Source: Phyllostachys edulis
Lineage: Eukaryota > Streptophyta > Magnoliopsida > Poales > Poaceae
DNA: 64,000 nucleotides
Direction: 5' to 3'
Assembly (NCBI GenBank): GCA_036346405.1
Contig: CM070553.1
Location: 75,518,976 to 75,582,975 of the forward strand
Shown here: positions 24,850-37,435 of the stretch, one piece after another
How positions within the stretch are numbered: the first letter of the stretch is position 1
Layout: each line of letters opens with the position of its first letter
The notes under the pieces: generated by a model
Databases searched by the model: none
What the model saw: the letters and a program-made list of their open reading frames with translations, nothing else
What the model was told of the DNA's origin: nothing
Position numbers and translations under genes: made by a program

Positions 24850-27023
24850 TGTAACGTCCCAAAATTTGGCTTTTCAAAAATCTTTTGAGTAGTTTAGGTC
24901 CCTGGAAAAATTCACCAATTTTATTTGGATTAATAAAGCTTAATTGGGACTTTCATAAATCAAAAACAATTTAATATGATTAATCTCAACATCAACTATT
25001 ATCAAAACTATTTTATTTGGATTCTATGTACTTGGATATATTTTCTAGATTTTTCTAGAATTTTTCCGAGTGCAATTGCTAATTTCTATTTGCCTTTTGG
25101 ATTTACTGCTATTTTATAAAAAGAAAAGGCTAATTATAACTCTCAGATTTCCTTGGGCCAAATCCCTTTCTCCCAGCCTGTTCTTTTCCTCCGGCCCAAT
25201 GCCCATTTCATTTTCCTTTCTTACGCCCGTTCATCCTGCTTCGCGCTTCCATTACCTCCTCCTCCTAGCCACTCACCAAGATCGCTTGCCTGCCAGGTTT
25301 GCCTTGCACAACCCTAACGCCTCACTGAGAGCAGCTTGCGGCCGCCGCCGCTTTGTAAAGACAAGAATGCGTGTCCGCCACGCTTTATGGGCGTCCGTGC
25401 CCTAGCGCGCGCCCACGCCATAAGTAGCGCCCGCTCGGGCTCGCCTCTCGCCTCGCCGATCCCGCCATTCTTTGTGGTTTCCCACTGCCGCTACCCGAGA
25501 CACCGCTTGGTGCGCCCTCGCTCGCCTCACCCGCCGCCTCGGCCGAAACGCCGCCAGAGACATCGCCGTCGTGTCGTCTTGAAGCTCACCGGTTGAAGCC
25601 GAGCCTCCGCCGCTTCTTCACCATGGAAGCCCCTGTCCGCCTCTCTCGGATCCATGGTCGCCATCGCCGGAGCCGCGGTCGTCCCCCACGCCGCCCTCTT
25701 CAACCCGAGGCGCCACCACCATTAAAGCCGCCGCGCCTCCTCGCTTCCACGTTCACCGGTGAGACCTCGTTTCGTCTCCTCTTAGTTCCCCACGCCGGCT
25801 CCTACCGCCTTGAACCCCTTCGGAGCTGTGCCATCGTCCTCGCCTTCCAACCGGGACACCACCACGCCGGTTTGATCCGCCGTCTCCACGCCCCCCCGAG
25901 CCGTGCTAGACCTCACCCAACCCCGTCGGAGCCGCCGTGCCTAGCGCCACCATTCACTGCTGACTGGATCCACCTGAGGAAGCCATGGCAGCAGCGTGCC
26001 CCTCTGTGTGCCTTCCAAGTGGGCCTAGCACCCTCTCTCTCCCTTGTAGGACTCTGTGCGATCGAGTTGCTCTCCAGGTCTGAATTTGGACCATGCCCCC
26101 TGTGTCGTTGGTAGTGCCGTCGTCACTAATCTGCCACCGAGGCCTCGTCACGTTTTTTATCCAAAGTGTCGCCACCCAGTTTGTTCCTCCGCACTGCGGC
26201 GCCAACCGAACTATGCTCGCCTCACCTCACTTTGATCTCGCCGGAGACGCTGCGTTTAGCGCCGCCGCTCATCGCCCGAGGACGACCCGAGACAACCATG
26301 GCTGTTGCGCCACCCCTCTGTGTCCCTTCCGTGTGGGCCTACACCCCTCTCTCTCTCTCTTCTCCTCTTGTGGCGATCGATCCAGGAGCCCAGAACCAAA
26401 CTCATATCATGCCCCTCGTTAGGACCATGTCACCAGCTACCTAGCTGCACGTCAGCAAGCCTCGTCCTCTGCATCATCACCACCATGTTGTCATTTCGTC
26501 CTACGTGGCAGTCATGTCGGCGTTGTGATAGCACTACCCGCCACATCGGCAACCTCGCCACGTCATCAGCCCTACCACCTCAGGTCCTTGTCAACGCACG
26601 TGCACACATGGATGCCATGTGTATGCCGTGTAAGCAAAGCCCTAACCCTAAAAGTAGAAACCATGGACCGAGTCCACGGTGAACCTACCCTAGCCTTGTG
26701 GGCTGCCCGTCGGCATGCTACCTTGCCTCTATGCATTGCCAACACCACCTCACCGCCATGTTGTCGCCGTGTCTTGTGCCACCTCAGCGACCATGGCCAT
26801 GTAGACGCCTACATGTTCACAAACCCTAAACCCTAAGGTTGAACCGAATGGACATGCTTCATGGGAACCTAGTCTATGACCTGTGGGGCCCCTTTCTCAG
26901 TCAACGCCAGTCAAACCCTAGCCCTAAACAAAAGCCGTATGGACATGGTTCATGTGAACCAAGTCTATGCTGCCGCCCCGCATGTCGGTGCCTATTCCAT
27001 GAACCCAATATACCATGAACCTC
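24850..27023 (+). mobile_element. C1 3' LTR, left portion
   Basis: Starts TGTAACGTCCC. The first roughly 250 bp align by eye with the complement of 59140-59396 (E2 LTR). Positions 25150-26900 are GC-rich with several open frames (up to 173 codons at 25593-26114) that lack any domain and resemble untranslated LTR sequence. Interrupted near 27023 by B1 and continuing at 32038. Confidence 0.78.
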
Positions 27024-27439
27024 TTCAGCGTCCCGTTTTCCGAATTTTGAAAAGTGGTAAAAATAATAACCATTCGCTTTTGTTGAGAGTTCAAAGCTTA
27101 ATTTGAAGATTTGAGAAATTTGGAGGTTTAACTTGAACTAACCAAACTTCAAATTAATCCCTTCTGGTTGAGCCGGAGTTATTCTGTTCTTTGGCTTTTA
27201 GCCTCTTTTTCTCTTCTCTCGCCTTGTTTGTCCTCCGGCTAGTCTCTCCTCCCTTTTGGAGACCTCCCTTGGGTCCTTCCTTTCGCCTGACCTCCTCCTA
27301 GCCTGGACCTCTTTATAGGTTCAACCCCTTCATTCTCTGGACCTCTCTTTGTAATCTTCTGTTTGGACTTTCCTTAAGTCCGGACTTTCCCTTTGTTGGC
27401 TTGAATCTCTTTGTGCTTAGACCTCCCCTTGGGTCCTTC

Positions 27440-27800
27440 CTTTCGCCCAGACCTCCCCCTTGTTGAGATCTGGCCGTTAGGACCTCCTCTCTGGAGATCT
27501 TAGCCGCTCAGACCTCCCCTTGTTGAGATCTCGCCGTTAGGACCTCCTCTCTGAGATCTTAGCCGCAGACCTCCCTTGTTGAGATTTGGCCGTTAGGACC
27601 TCCTCTCGAGATCTTAGCCGCTCAGACCTCCCCCCTTGTTGAGATCTCGCCGTTAGGACCTCCTCTCTGAGATCTTAGCCGCTCGCACCTCCCCTTGTTG
27701 AGATCTCGCCGTTAGGACCTCCTCTCTCGAGATCTTAGCCGCTCGAGACCTCCCCTTGTTGAGATCTGGCCGTTAGGACCTCCTCTCTGAGATCTTAGCC
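27440..27800 (+). repeat. About 60-bp tandem repeat, six copies
   Basis: Units combine GACCTCC..TTGTTGAGATCT, GCCGTTAGGACCTCC and GAGATCTTAGCCGCTC. The TTGAGAT(C/T)T(C/G)GCCGTTAG element recurs at about 27470, 27523, 27576, 27638, 27698 and 27759. It lies inside B1 and is part of its GACCTCC-rich region. Confidence 0.8.
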
Positions 27801-28599
27801 GTCCGTGTCCTCCTTCGTTGGATCCAAAGGTCCAGACCTCCTCGAGCCCAAGACCTCCTTAGCGCTTGGACCCTCTTTGACTCTTGTGGTCAGACGCTTA
27901 AGGCTTTACCTTTCTCACCTAAGGGCCGTCCGATCTAAATCGACGGCCTAGCCTTCTTCGATCTGTTCGCTCGGTCCGAACGGCCCTCGTTCAGCGCCAT
28001 CCGATCTGGATCGACGGCTCAATCATAGTAGACGTTTGGATGGTCCAAACGTTCCTTTCTTCTTTGGACCGCCTGATTACGATCGAACGGCTCTACTTTC
28101 TTCTTGCGTTTTCTTGATCCTGTGACCTCCCACAGGCTGTTTTGCAAGGACCACCTCCTCGATCCTTGCTGGTCTTTTGTAAAGACCACCCTTTTAATCT
28201 TGAATATCCTTGACCGTCAGACCTCCCGCACCCTTTGATCTAGACCGCCGAGGTCCTCCGCTTTGAGATCTTGGCCGCTCGGGCTCTTCTTTGAGATCTT
28301 GAGCGCCAGACCTCCCTTTGCCTTTTGATCTTGACCATTCAGTCCTCTCCTTTTGATATCTTGGTCGTCGGATTTTCCCTTTTGGGAGATTTTGACCGTC
28401 AGACCTCCTCGCCTCGGGGCCTCCTCGAGCGCCTTACCCCTTGCGCTTGGGACCTCTTTTGAGGTCTGGTTCTCTCGTGATTTAAACCTCCTTGGGGTCT
28501 AGATCTGCTTGAGGGTTGGATCTCCCTTGAAGTCCAAACTATCTTTTGTCTTTTGGACCTCATATCCTTAGGACCTCTTTGTGTTTTGACCTTTGTGGT

Positions 28600-29515
28600 C
28601 TAGACCTCCTGTTGTGTTTGGACCTCCTCTAGGTTCGAGACCTCCTGTTGTGTTTGGACCTCCTTTGGGTTCAGACCTCCTGTTGTGTTTGGACCTCCTT
28701 TAGGTTCAGACCTCCTTGTTGTGTTTGGACCTCCTCTGGGTTCAGACCTCCTGTTGTGTTTGGACCTCCTTTAGGTTCGAGACCTCCTTGTTGTGTTTGG
28801 ACCTCCTCTAGGTTCGAGACCTCCTGTGTGTTTGGACCTCCTTTGGGTTCGGACCTCCCTTTGTGTTTGGACCTCCTCTGGGTTCGAGACCTCCTGTTGT
28901 GTTTGGACCTCCTTTGGGTTCAGACCTCCTTGTTGTGTTTGGACCTCCTCTGGGTTCGAGACCTCCTGTTGTGTTTGGACCTCCTTTGGGTTCGAGACCT
29001 CCTTGTTGTGTTTGGACCTCCTCTAGGTTCGAGACCTCCCTTTGTGTTTGGACCTCCTTTGGGTTCGAGACCTCCTGTTGTGTTTGGACCTCCTTAGGTT
29101 CAGACCTCCTTGTTGTGTTTGGACATCCTCTAGGTTCAGACCTCCTGTTGTGTTTGGACCTCCTTTAGGTTCGACCTCCTTGTTGTGTTTGGACCTCCTC
29201 TGGGTTCAGACCTCCTGTTGTGTTTGGACCTCCTTTAGGTTCAGACCTCCTTGTTGTGTTTGGACCTCCTCTGGGTTCGAGACCTCCCTGTTGTGTTTGG
29301 ACCTCCTTTGGGTTCGAGACCTCCTTGTTGTGTTTGGACCTCCTCTAGGTTCAGACCTCCTGTTGTGTTTGGACCTCCTTTGGGTTCAGACCTCCTGTTG
29401 TGTTTGGACCTCCTTTGAGTTCAGACCTCCTGTTGTGTTTGGACCTCCTTAGGTTCGGACCTCCTTGTTGTGTTTGGACCTCCTTTAGGTTTAGACCTCC
29501 CTTTGTGTTTAGACC
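28600..29515 (+). repeat. 36-bp minisatellite with alternating dimer structure, about 25 copies
   Basis: The unit is GACCTCC + (T)TGTTGTG + TTTGGACCTCCT + (TT or CT)(G/A)GGTTC(G)A, about 35-37 bp. Units with CTTT(G/A)GGTTC and CTCT(G/A)GGTTC alternate almost strictly from about 28650 to 29380, giving a 72-bp higher-order period. Alternation breaks down at the right end. The array lies upstream of the TATA-like motif of B1. All forward frames remain open only because the unit lacks stop codons. Confidence 0.9.
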
Positions 29516-32037
29516 TTTGCGGTCTAGACCTCCCTTTTGTCTGGGACCTCCTCGCAGACCTCCTTCTGGACCTCCTCCTTGGACCTCCTATTTGGACCGT
29601 GGACCATGTCCTTTGACCTGTCTGCGCACCTTTGATCGCCCTTTGGCGGTCTTAGTGCATTTAATGTGGGTCGAGTCACATTAAATCTCGCCACCTACCT
29701 TTGTACTCTTTTTTCTACTTTGTGTCACATCCCTTGCTTTCTTTATTTCTTTTCGTACCTTGTGGCAAGGTGCCCTTGTCCTAAAACCTTGAACACAGTC
29801 GCTTCTTTGGGTTGGTGCTCTGTTCCTTGCTCTTTAAATAGAGCACCGAGGGCACCGCCGCCTCCCTGCTCCTCATTTCAACTCCTCGGTTCCTTCGACT
29901 GTGGATCTCCTCCTCCTCCGGTGGATCTCCTCTTCTCTATTGGTTTTGAGTAAGTTCTTTTGGTTTTCTTGGAAATTATTTGCTTATTTGGTTTCTTTTT
30001 GCTAACGTGTAGATCTCGGGTGATCGTTGAGAACTCGTGAATCAAGCTCCTTCACCAAAGCTTTTCTTTCTCCAACAGAGGCAAGTCGTGGCCCTTGATC
30101 ATCTTGATCCCACTTTGCAAAGCTATTTTGATTCATTAAACTTGCATGGCTATCTTTATAAAGCATGTTTTGGGCGTAGCTATCCTCCTACTTGACATTA
30201 TGCCTCCTTGATATACTTAAACCGAACATGTTGACATGAACTCTTTGGACACCTTAGGATGGATATTTTGGTTGGTATTCCTTGTTATTGCCAACTTTGG
30301 GACCGTATGTTGTATGCTTAGCCTTGCTTTAGAAACCGTGGGTCTGTGAATCATGCCTCATCAATTAATAATCTTGACTAATTGAAATCTGGAACCCGTG
30401 GTTGGTGCCATTGTTAAGCAACTATGGCGGGATGCCTAAGTTGTGTTGATTGTGGTGCGAGATCACATTAATAATTGTTGTGCCAGACCGGTGGTCTTTT
30501 GGCGGTGGTTAATTACAAATTGTTTTGCTCGGGCAAGAAGGTCGGGAGTGAGTAGTGGATGCTTCATTTTGGGGTTGTGGATGTCTTGCCCGAGCACAAA
30601 TAAGGACTTAACTTTGTGTTCATTGATCTGGCCAATCAAGGCAACCACAAGATCATTTTATGGGAATGGTCTCAATGAATAATTAGCAATGGATTGGCTT
30701 GGGGCTCTTTGGGTTGAGCGTGTGATTCGTTGGCGCAAGAGGGCACCCCATAACCTCATGGACTTCTAGACCAAAGGGGGATTAGCGAAACCTTAGCGGG
30801 CAGCTCTGAGTCAATTCAAAGCTTTGTAAAGCCTTGTCGCTCTCCAGATCGCTCACCTTCTAAGTGAGCAAGGGTGACTGAACCCGCCTACCGGAGAGAT
30901 CGTGGATTGTGGGTAAAGTTGTACACCTCTGCAGAGTGAAAAATCTATTCAATAGCCAAGTCCTTGGTTATGGACATGCCCGGTGAATATGGTGCAAGGG
31001 GTAGCTTTGTGAAATTGTGTCCTTGGGCGCTTCAGTGCGAGAGACTGTGGCTTTGCCTCGAAGAGACCTTGGCCGGCTTTAGAGGGGTCATGGTTGGCTC
31101 GAGATGAGGTCCAGGGGCGGGTTGGGAACTCTGGAGCGGGTGCTCCAGGGTGGTCGTGGCTGAGGTCCTGGTCATGGGTGTGACCAGACCTCCCACTACC
31201 GGGTCTTTGGAACTTTGGAGTGGGTGCTCCAGAGTGGGTTTTGGGAGTGAGCGGGTGCTCACGACCTCCTCGAAAACAAATGTACTTATGTATTATTGTT
31301 TTAACTCGAGCATTTCAATCTACTTATATTATTTGTTGTCAAATACTGCTTTACGCAACTAACCTTACAGCTCTCTTTTGGCAAGCCTTGCATGATTACT
31401 TATTGCATGCACTCCCCACGGCTTGCTGAGTACATTCAATGTACTCATGGCTTTTGCCCTCTGTTTTAATCAGCGAGCCAGCGATTCCAGGAGCTCAAAG
31501 CTCGGTGAAGAAGAGGTCTTTGGAGACCTTGCGGCCTAGGGGCGTCCTCCACTCGATAGCCGGTGGGATCGGTTGGACCTACTGCTAACGCTTTTGCTTT
31601 CATTGTTCTTGCTCTTTTGTTGTAGCCCATGAGGCAAACTCCTATAAGAAGCTTGGCCGTTTGGTCTTTAATATTATTTGTTGTTCATCTCTTGCTCTTC
31701 TTAGTTTGGGTATGGACTTGATTACACTTGTGTTAGATCTGTGCGAGCTAGCCAATCCGTTCTCGGACTAGCTCGTGCATGTAAGGTGATCTCCAGGAGG
31801 TCCTCACGGGACTTAGCACGGGAGATCTTGCTTGACCTCCGATGATATACCTAGAGGTGCCACTGCATGGATGTTGGCCAAGACCTCCGGGAGGTCTTGA
31901 AGACCTCCCGGAGGTCTGGAAGACCTCCCTCGAAGTACCGAGCGGTATTACCGCTCCTTCATGAGGTAGTACCGCAGCTCAAAAAAAAAAATGGTCCTCC
32001 CGGACCTTTGCGGTATATCAAAGGGTGGGTTGTCACA

Positions 32038-34318
32038 CCTACTCTATGCCTCGTGGACCCCATTCGTCAGCCAGGCATCTCAAACCCTAGATGTAAACCT
32101 AACCCTGAGCCATACCCGGGTAGACTTGGCTCACTAAGCCGGGTCATGTACTCGTGGTCCCACCATGTCAGACCCTATTCGGTGAACCCAGTGCACCATG
32201 CGCCTTAAACCCTAGATCGTGGACTTGGTCTATGGACCGATGGCCCACTTGCCATTCACTTCGATCTTTTCTAGAATTAATTTAATTTTGGACAACCCTT
32301 TTATCCAGTGGGTCCCACTCGTCATCCACTGTTCCTTTTTGGAAATTAATCTGATTTCTGAAATCCAATTATCCAATTGTTCCCACATGTCATTCACTGC
32401 CTTTGTCCTCTCTCACTTACCAGTATCCAATGCTTTCTATTTTATTTAATCCGAAGGAATATTCTCTGAATATTCTTTCCTCTCACAATTTCATCATTTC
32501 ATGTGATCTTTCAAAGCTCACATCTTTTAAATCCGAACTCCGATTGAGTTCATTCGAATTCCTAAATTCATCTCAATTCAATATCTATTTATTTGAGATT
32601 ATTATTTAATTTTTGAAGTTTGTTTGTTCTCTGTTAGTTATTTATTTGGTTTATTTGCTTGTTGCGAGTAGACATTGATACTGCGAGAAGTGCTAATCAA
32701 GAAGGAGCAAAAGATCAAGGAAGTAGAAGATTAAAGTTAAATAAGATCGTCATTGCTAGCAAGGCAAGTTGTACCTTTGATCATATTGAATCCCAGTGTT
32801 CTAAAAGTATCTTGATTCAAATTATTGCATTTACTTTAAGTATTTATTTAAATGCTTTTGGGTTTAGTTAATAATCCAATTTGTTATAACCTCCTTGTCT
32901 ACTTGTTATGTCTTAATCTTTTGTCACCCTAGCTTGGTTATTTATTAGTTGGTATTATTGTAGCACCAACGTGGGTTGGTTAGATGCGATTAGATTGCTT
33001 AGCCATACCACGAATCACCTTTTCATGTAAAGTTGCAATTATCAACTTGACTAAGTGACTATGAAACTATGTGATAAAACTGTATGTACTGTGTGCTATT
33101 ATGGCATGTGTTGCACTTAACCAACTGGGTGGGAAAGGATTTAGACTGAGGCAAGTGGTGGAAACTGTGTGACATGGTGGCTGTGCGAATTGGGAATATG
33201 AATCTGTGTGTCAAAATAATCTGTGTGGCTTAGTTAGAAATTGGAAGTCTTGCCTTGGTCAATTAAGGACTTAACTTTGTGTGCCATTGAACTGGGCCTC
33301 TCGTACAACCACATGCCTGTTATGAGACGGGCCTAACTTAGTAAGTTACGGAGTCTTGACATTGATTACTCAGGTAGTAGGTTAGGCTCAGTGATGGCTA
33401 GAGGTGTGCTACCAAGTAGAACATCGCGGGACGGTTCACCGCTTCCCTGTCCAACGGTGTGTGTCATACCAATCGCTGTGTATAGTTTGGTATGACGGTT
33501 CGTAAGCACACTAGGAGTGTCAATGTTGACATGAAGTTTCTGGAAGGTTTTGTTATAATCAGCGTAGGCCACGCTGGTTATATCTTGTGGGTAAAGTGTA
33601 CAAACTCTGCAGAGTGTTAAACAATCTATTCGAATAGCCACGTCCGCAGTCATGGACATGCTCGGGGATTTCACACGAGGGGTAGATTTTCATAAACTGT
33701 GTGGGAAGGGAGCTATGTGATCTAAATCATATGGCTATGTGAATAATCTATTTAGGCTGTGTGTCTTTGTGAAATCAAACTGTTAAAATTAAATATTGTT
33801 TATTTGTTTTACTGTATGCTTTCAATCTATTATTTGTATTCAATTGCAAATGTTGCATTTCTGCAAAATAACCACAGAATGCCATTCCTTTGGAATAAGC
33901 CTGCATGTATAATTGCATTTCTGTGGTATGACTTGCAAGTACGGTTGTGTACTCATGCTTGCTTTGACGAATCAAGCAGAACTGAAGGAATCGCTAGTCA
34001 ACAAGGTCTACTTCAAGGATCGTGGAGAACTAGGTCGTGCACCCCAGCCGATTGCGTGTGGGCATATGGATGGGCTTTACTGGAGTTATCCCATTTCGTT
34101 CCGCTGCAGCTTCTTTGAGCTTTTCGCCTTCTGAGGCATTAATTGTAAGCCTTGACCTTAAGGTCTTTACTCTGATGTTTATTGTATTTGCCTATTTATT
34201 AGTTATCTTTGTATATGGAATTGATATTTCACTGATGTTGTCACTGTGTGCACTAGCGTGATCTGGGACTAGTGCAGTATACACAGAGGGTCCAGAATTG
34301 TATTTTTGGGTCCCGACG
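32038..34318 (+). mobile_element. C1 3' LTR, right portion
   Basis: C1 resumes after B1 and ends ...TTTTGGGTCCCGACG at 34318, with the terminal CA decayed to CG. GGAAC follows at 34319-34323, matching 24641-24645. The end aligns with the complement of the E2 LTR terminus at 56053. It contains the AAGGCAAG/TTTGATCAT block (32761-32786) and the exact palindrome CTATTCGAATAG (33626-33637). Confidence 0.8.
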
Positions 34319-34323
34319 GGAAC

Positions 34324-37300
34324 CTACCCGGAACCCACCCCGCACATGCCCGACACAAAATAACACATTTCTTTTATCCAACTATACCTACCACCAGCGA
34401 CTCATTAATTAACACTCCCCATAGTACCAAGTTAAGAGGGGTTCCCAATACCCTCATGTGGTTGCACACAATAATGCTTGGTTTGGTGTAACAAGATGTT
34501 CGGTTCTTGCTGACTCAGGCACACAAACACACACCCAATAATCACACCATCATCCATGTGCCCAAATCTAAATCATTTTATTTCTTATTTTTAGTTTTCC
34601 AAATATGATACAAACATGAGTAACTTGACTCAAATATTTAAAGTGATGCTATAATGACCATCGCTAGGGCGATGATCCCCAGACTACCGTTCTAAACATG
34701 GCTAAGCGACAATGACTCGCATACTAAAATGTAAAGTGACTAGAACCCATCCATCGAGCTCTGAATCACAATGGATATAGCTTAGGTTCAGTGGTAAAAG
34801 ATGTATACTTTACCTACAGTTCAAGTAACTATTCAGATTAACTATCACGAACTGAGAAAATGCTTGTCAACATAGCATACATATATATAGTTGAAACATT
34901 TGAAATATTAACATGTGAATATAATAGGATCAATGGGCATCAATGGAAAACCACTTGCCTTGCTGAAGATAGTCGTCTGACTGCTGAGGATCACTCCCGA
35001 ATATACCCAAATCGTCGAAATCAAACGATTGATCAAAAGAACGAATAAAAATGAATAAAAATAGATAACACCAAAAATAACCAACATTCAATTTAATCAA
35101 ACATACATACACAGTAGGTAGAGTTTGATTTTTAAAGATTTTGGGTTCAGACCAAAAATGAATTTATTTGGATTTTCTAAGTACTTAACAAGTTAAAGGC
35201 ATGATTTTACAAACTAAAATAAATATCAACATTTTCTGAAACAGCCACAAGAACCAAACTTAAGGCAAGTTATAGTACAAGAAAAATAATAATTAAAAAA
35301 ATTAACTTCACTCTATTTGGAGTTAGGATGAAGTACTTATGAATTTTAGAAGTTTTAACCCATTTTCTAAAGTAAAAAACAATTCCTTTAATTAACCAAA
35401 ACTTTATGGAATGGAAACATAATTTAAAGCTAATCCATTAAAAAGTACATTAAAAATCAAAACTAACAAAATTGGTTTCATTCAATTTGGAGCAAATTTG
35501 AATTAGTTATGAATTTTCTAAGTTAATTGAATTTTTAGTGTAAAACTAATTCATTTCGGAAATTCTAAAAGTGTTAAATTCTTTTCCTACCGATCCTCAG
35601 CCAACCCACGGTCACTAACCGGTGGGACCCGAAGTGGGGCGTTGACTGGGTCAACTCTGACCCAGCTCGGCTGCAATGACGTCGAAGGCGTATTCTAAGA
35701 ATACGTCTTCGGTTTTCAAGAAGCGTAACTCAACAAAAGCACTAAAAGAAATACGTTTTTCTTAAGAGAAAACATATTCTACCAATTTGCGCAAACACTT
35801 AACTGGCCGAGGGGGACCCACTTGTCAATGACTCAGAGATTCAAATGGTTTCAATTAAGTTCCTAAACATGTTTTAACCCGACGGGTCCACATGTCAATG
35901 ATACACTAAGAGAATGATTAAAGGCTAATGATGGATTAACCTAAACCTACCGGTGGCTCGTTGGTGGCTTCATGCGCGAGTGTGGTGGCGAGGACAGCAT
36001 CCTGGTGCAGGGGTGGGTCTCCAGACTTGGGATCGGCACGCATGGGTGCGCACAGCCTTCGCGAACCTGATGACGGCGACGCAGAAACCCAAAGAGGCCG
36101 GCGGCGAGCTCACGGTGACCGGAGGCGGAGACGAAGGCTCAGTCTTCGTGGAGGAGACGCTCAGGGGATCGAGGAGCCTCGGAAAGGTGCGCCTCAGGTT
36201 CGTCTCAGCTCCAACAACGATGCGCCCAAGGTCTTGATGGCAGAGGAAAACGGAAACGACCAGAATTGACGTGGCGGCGCTCGTCCAAGCTTGAAGAAGA
36301 AGGACTCGTATGACCTTGGTGAAGCACCAATAACAAATTCAATACACTGGTGAGCTCAATGGAGTAGTGCGATCCTAAAGGACTAGAAATCGAGGGAAAA
36401 TACTCACTGGAACGCCTACGCGACACGGGGCCGTGACTACCGGAGCCGAGGACGACGAAGTCGTACCAATGGCTCCGTGGACGCCAAGGACCCGGGTTGG
36501 CCAAAACAGGCGTGGCGTCAAGAGAGGAATTTGGTGGCGGTGTTGCGGTTGCTCGAGAGACACCGAGTCGAGCTTGAACTCCTCGGTTTCTTCTCTGACT
36601 AAAATGAAGTGGGCGGAGCGAATGAGGTAGAGGAAAAGAGGACAAAGGGATTGGCTTGGGAGGTTAATGGAGTCACGGCGACACTTCACAGGTGGACACA
36701 CGTGCAATAGGTGTCGTCGATGAGCTGCGTGGCACACATGCACAGCACCAGCGAGCTCTCAGCTGATCGGCGAAGAAGACGATGGCGAGCCCGACATGCG
36801 AGGCCCGCTCGTTAGCAGCGGAGGCAAAAGTGGCGCGGAGATCTGGCTGACCTGGAGTAGGACCCAGGCGCACACGAGAAGACTGGGTCCGATCAAGTCG
36901 AGTCGCGAAGAAGCGGTTCGGGTCAGAACATGGTTGGGTCCGGTCGGGGTTAGGGTTTAGGTTTCGAATTGAATTTCATTTTGACCGAAAACAAACAAGT
37001 TTGACTTGGCCGTTTAAAATATAAATAAATTTCTAAAAATTATGAAATTTTTTGTGGGTATTCTCTGGTTCAACTAGGACTTGGAAACATTCATTTTGGC
37101 CATTGTTCACATTTGAATTGGCTAAAATAAATTCTTTCCCAAATCAGCCTTTTTGATTTGGTTTAGATTTTGAAGAGGTCAAGTTGACTCCTAAAAATTT
37201 GTGAAAATTGATATTAATTCAAGATAAATAATTTAGTATTTTATAAAATTGTTTCTAGAGATTTTTATACACACATTTTTATGAAATTAAAAAGAATCTT

Positions 37301-37435
37301 GGTTTCAAGTCTAAAGTTTGAATTTCAAAGCAAAATTCTAGAAAACCAAGTGCAAACTCATGAAATTTAACAAAAGTTTTTGAAATCTCAAACTTTTATA
37401 CATTTGAAACACAAACCAAAATTTGGGATGTTACA
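34324..37435 (-). mobile_element. Family-A LTR A2, right portion
   Basis: A2 continues after C1 without loss: the 24640 edge and the 34324 edge join into sequence co-linear with 6700-6850 of A1. From about 35100 it matches the diverged subtype at 1-2795, including the GTTGACTGGGTCAAC and GACGTCGAAGGCGTAT stretches near 35640-35700. It ends GGGATGTTACA at 37435, the LTR 5' end. GTGTG follows, but no left partner exists because the left end is deleted. Open frames at 35953-36873 have no recognisable domain. Confidence 0.78.

Larger units (their letters stand above)
27024..32037 (+). mobile_element. Family-B LTR B1 (about 5.0 kb, probable solo LTR)
   Basis: The first roughly 120 bp match the complement of the E1 LTR start (50330-50449). 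The terminal TG and AAC bases have decayed (TTCAGCGTCCC in place of TGTAACGTCCC). The right end is read as GTTGTCACA at 32037. I could not find a clean 5-bp duplication, so both ends are approximate. Contents in order: a 60-bp repeat array, the 36-bp dimer minisatellite, a TATA-like TTTAAATAGAG near 29833, a GGCAAG/TTGATCAT block (30079-30103), the shortened palindrome CTATTCAATAG (30944-30954) and a GACCTCC-rich terminus (31790-32010). No gag-pol is present. Confidence 0.75.

Noticed and set aside
25593..26836. Series of 100-173-codon forward frames resembling a GC-rich grass gene
   Set aside because: Lies wholly inside the C1 LTR. Proline/arginine-rich with no domain, and several frames overlap.
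28648..29452. Overlapping open frames of 77-149 codons in all three forward frames
   Set aside because: They are translations of the 36-bp minisatellite, which lacks stop codons. Low-complexity, no domain, no start context, inside an LTR.
28600..29515. Possible CRISPR-like array
   Set aside because: Repeats are contiguous without unique spacers, and the context is a plant retrotransposon LTR.
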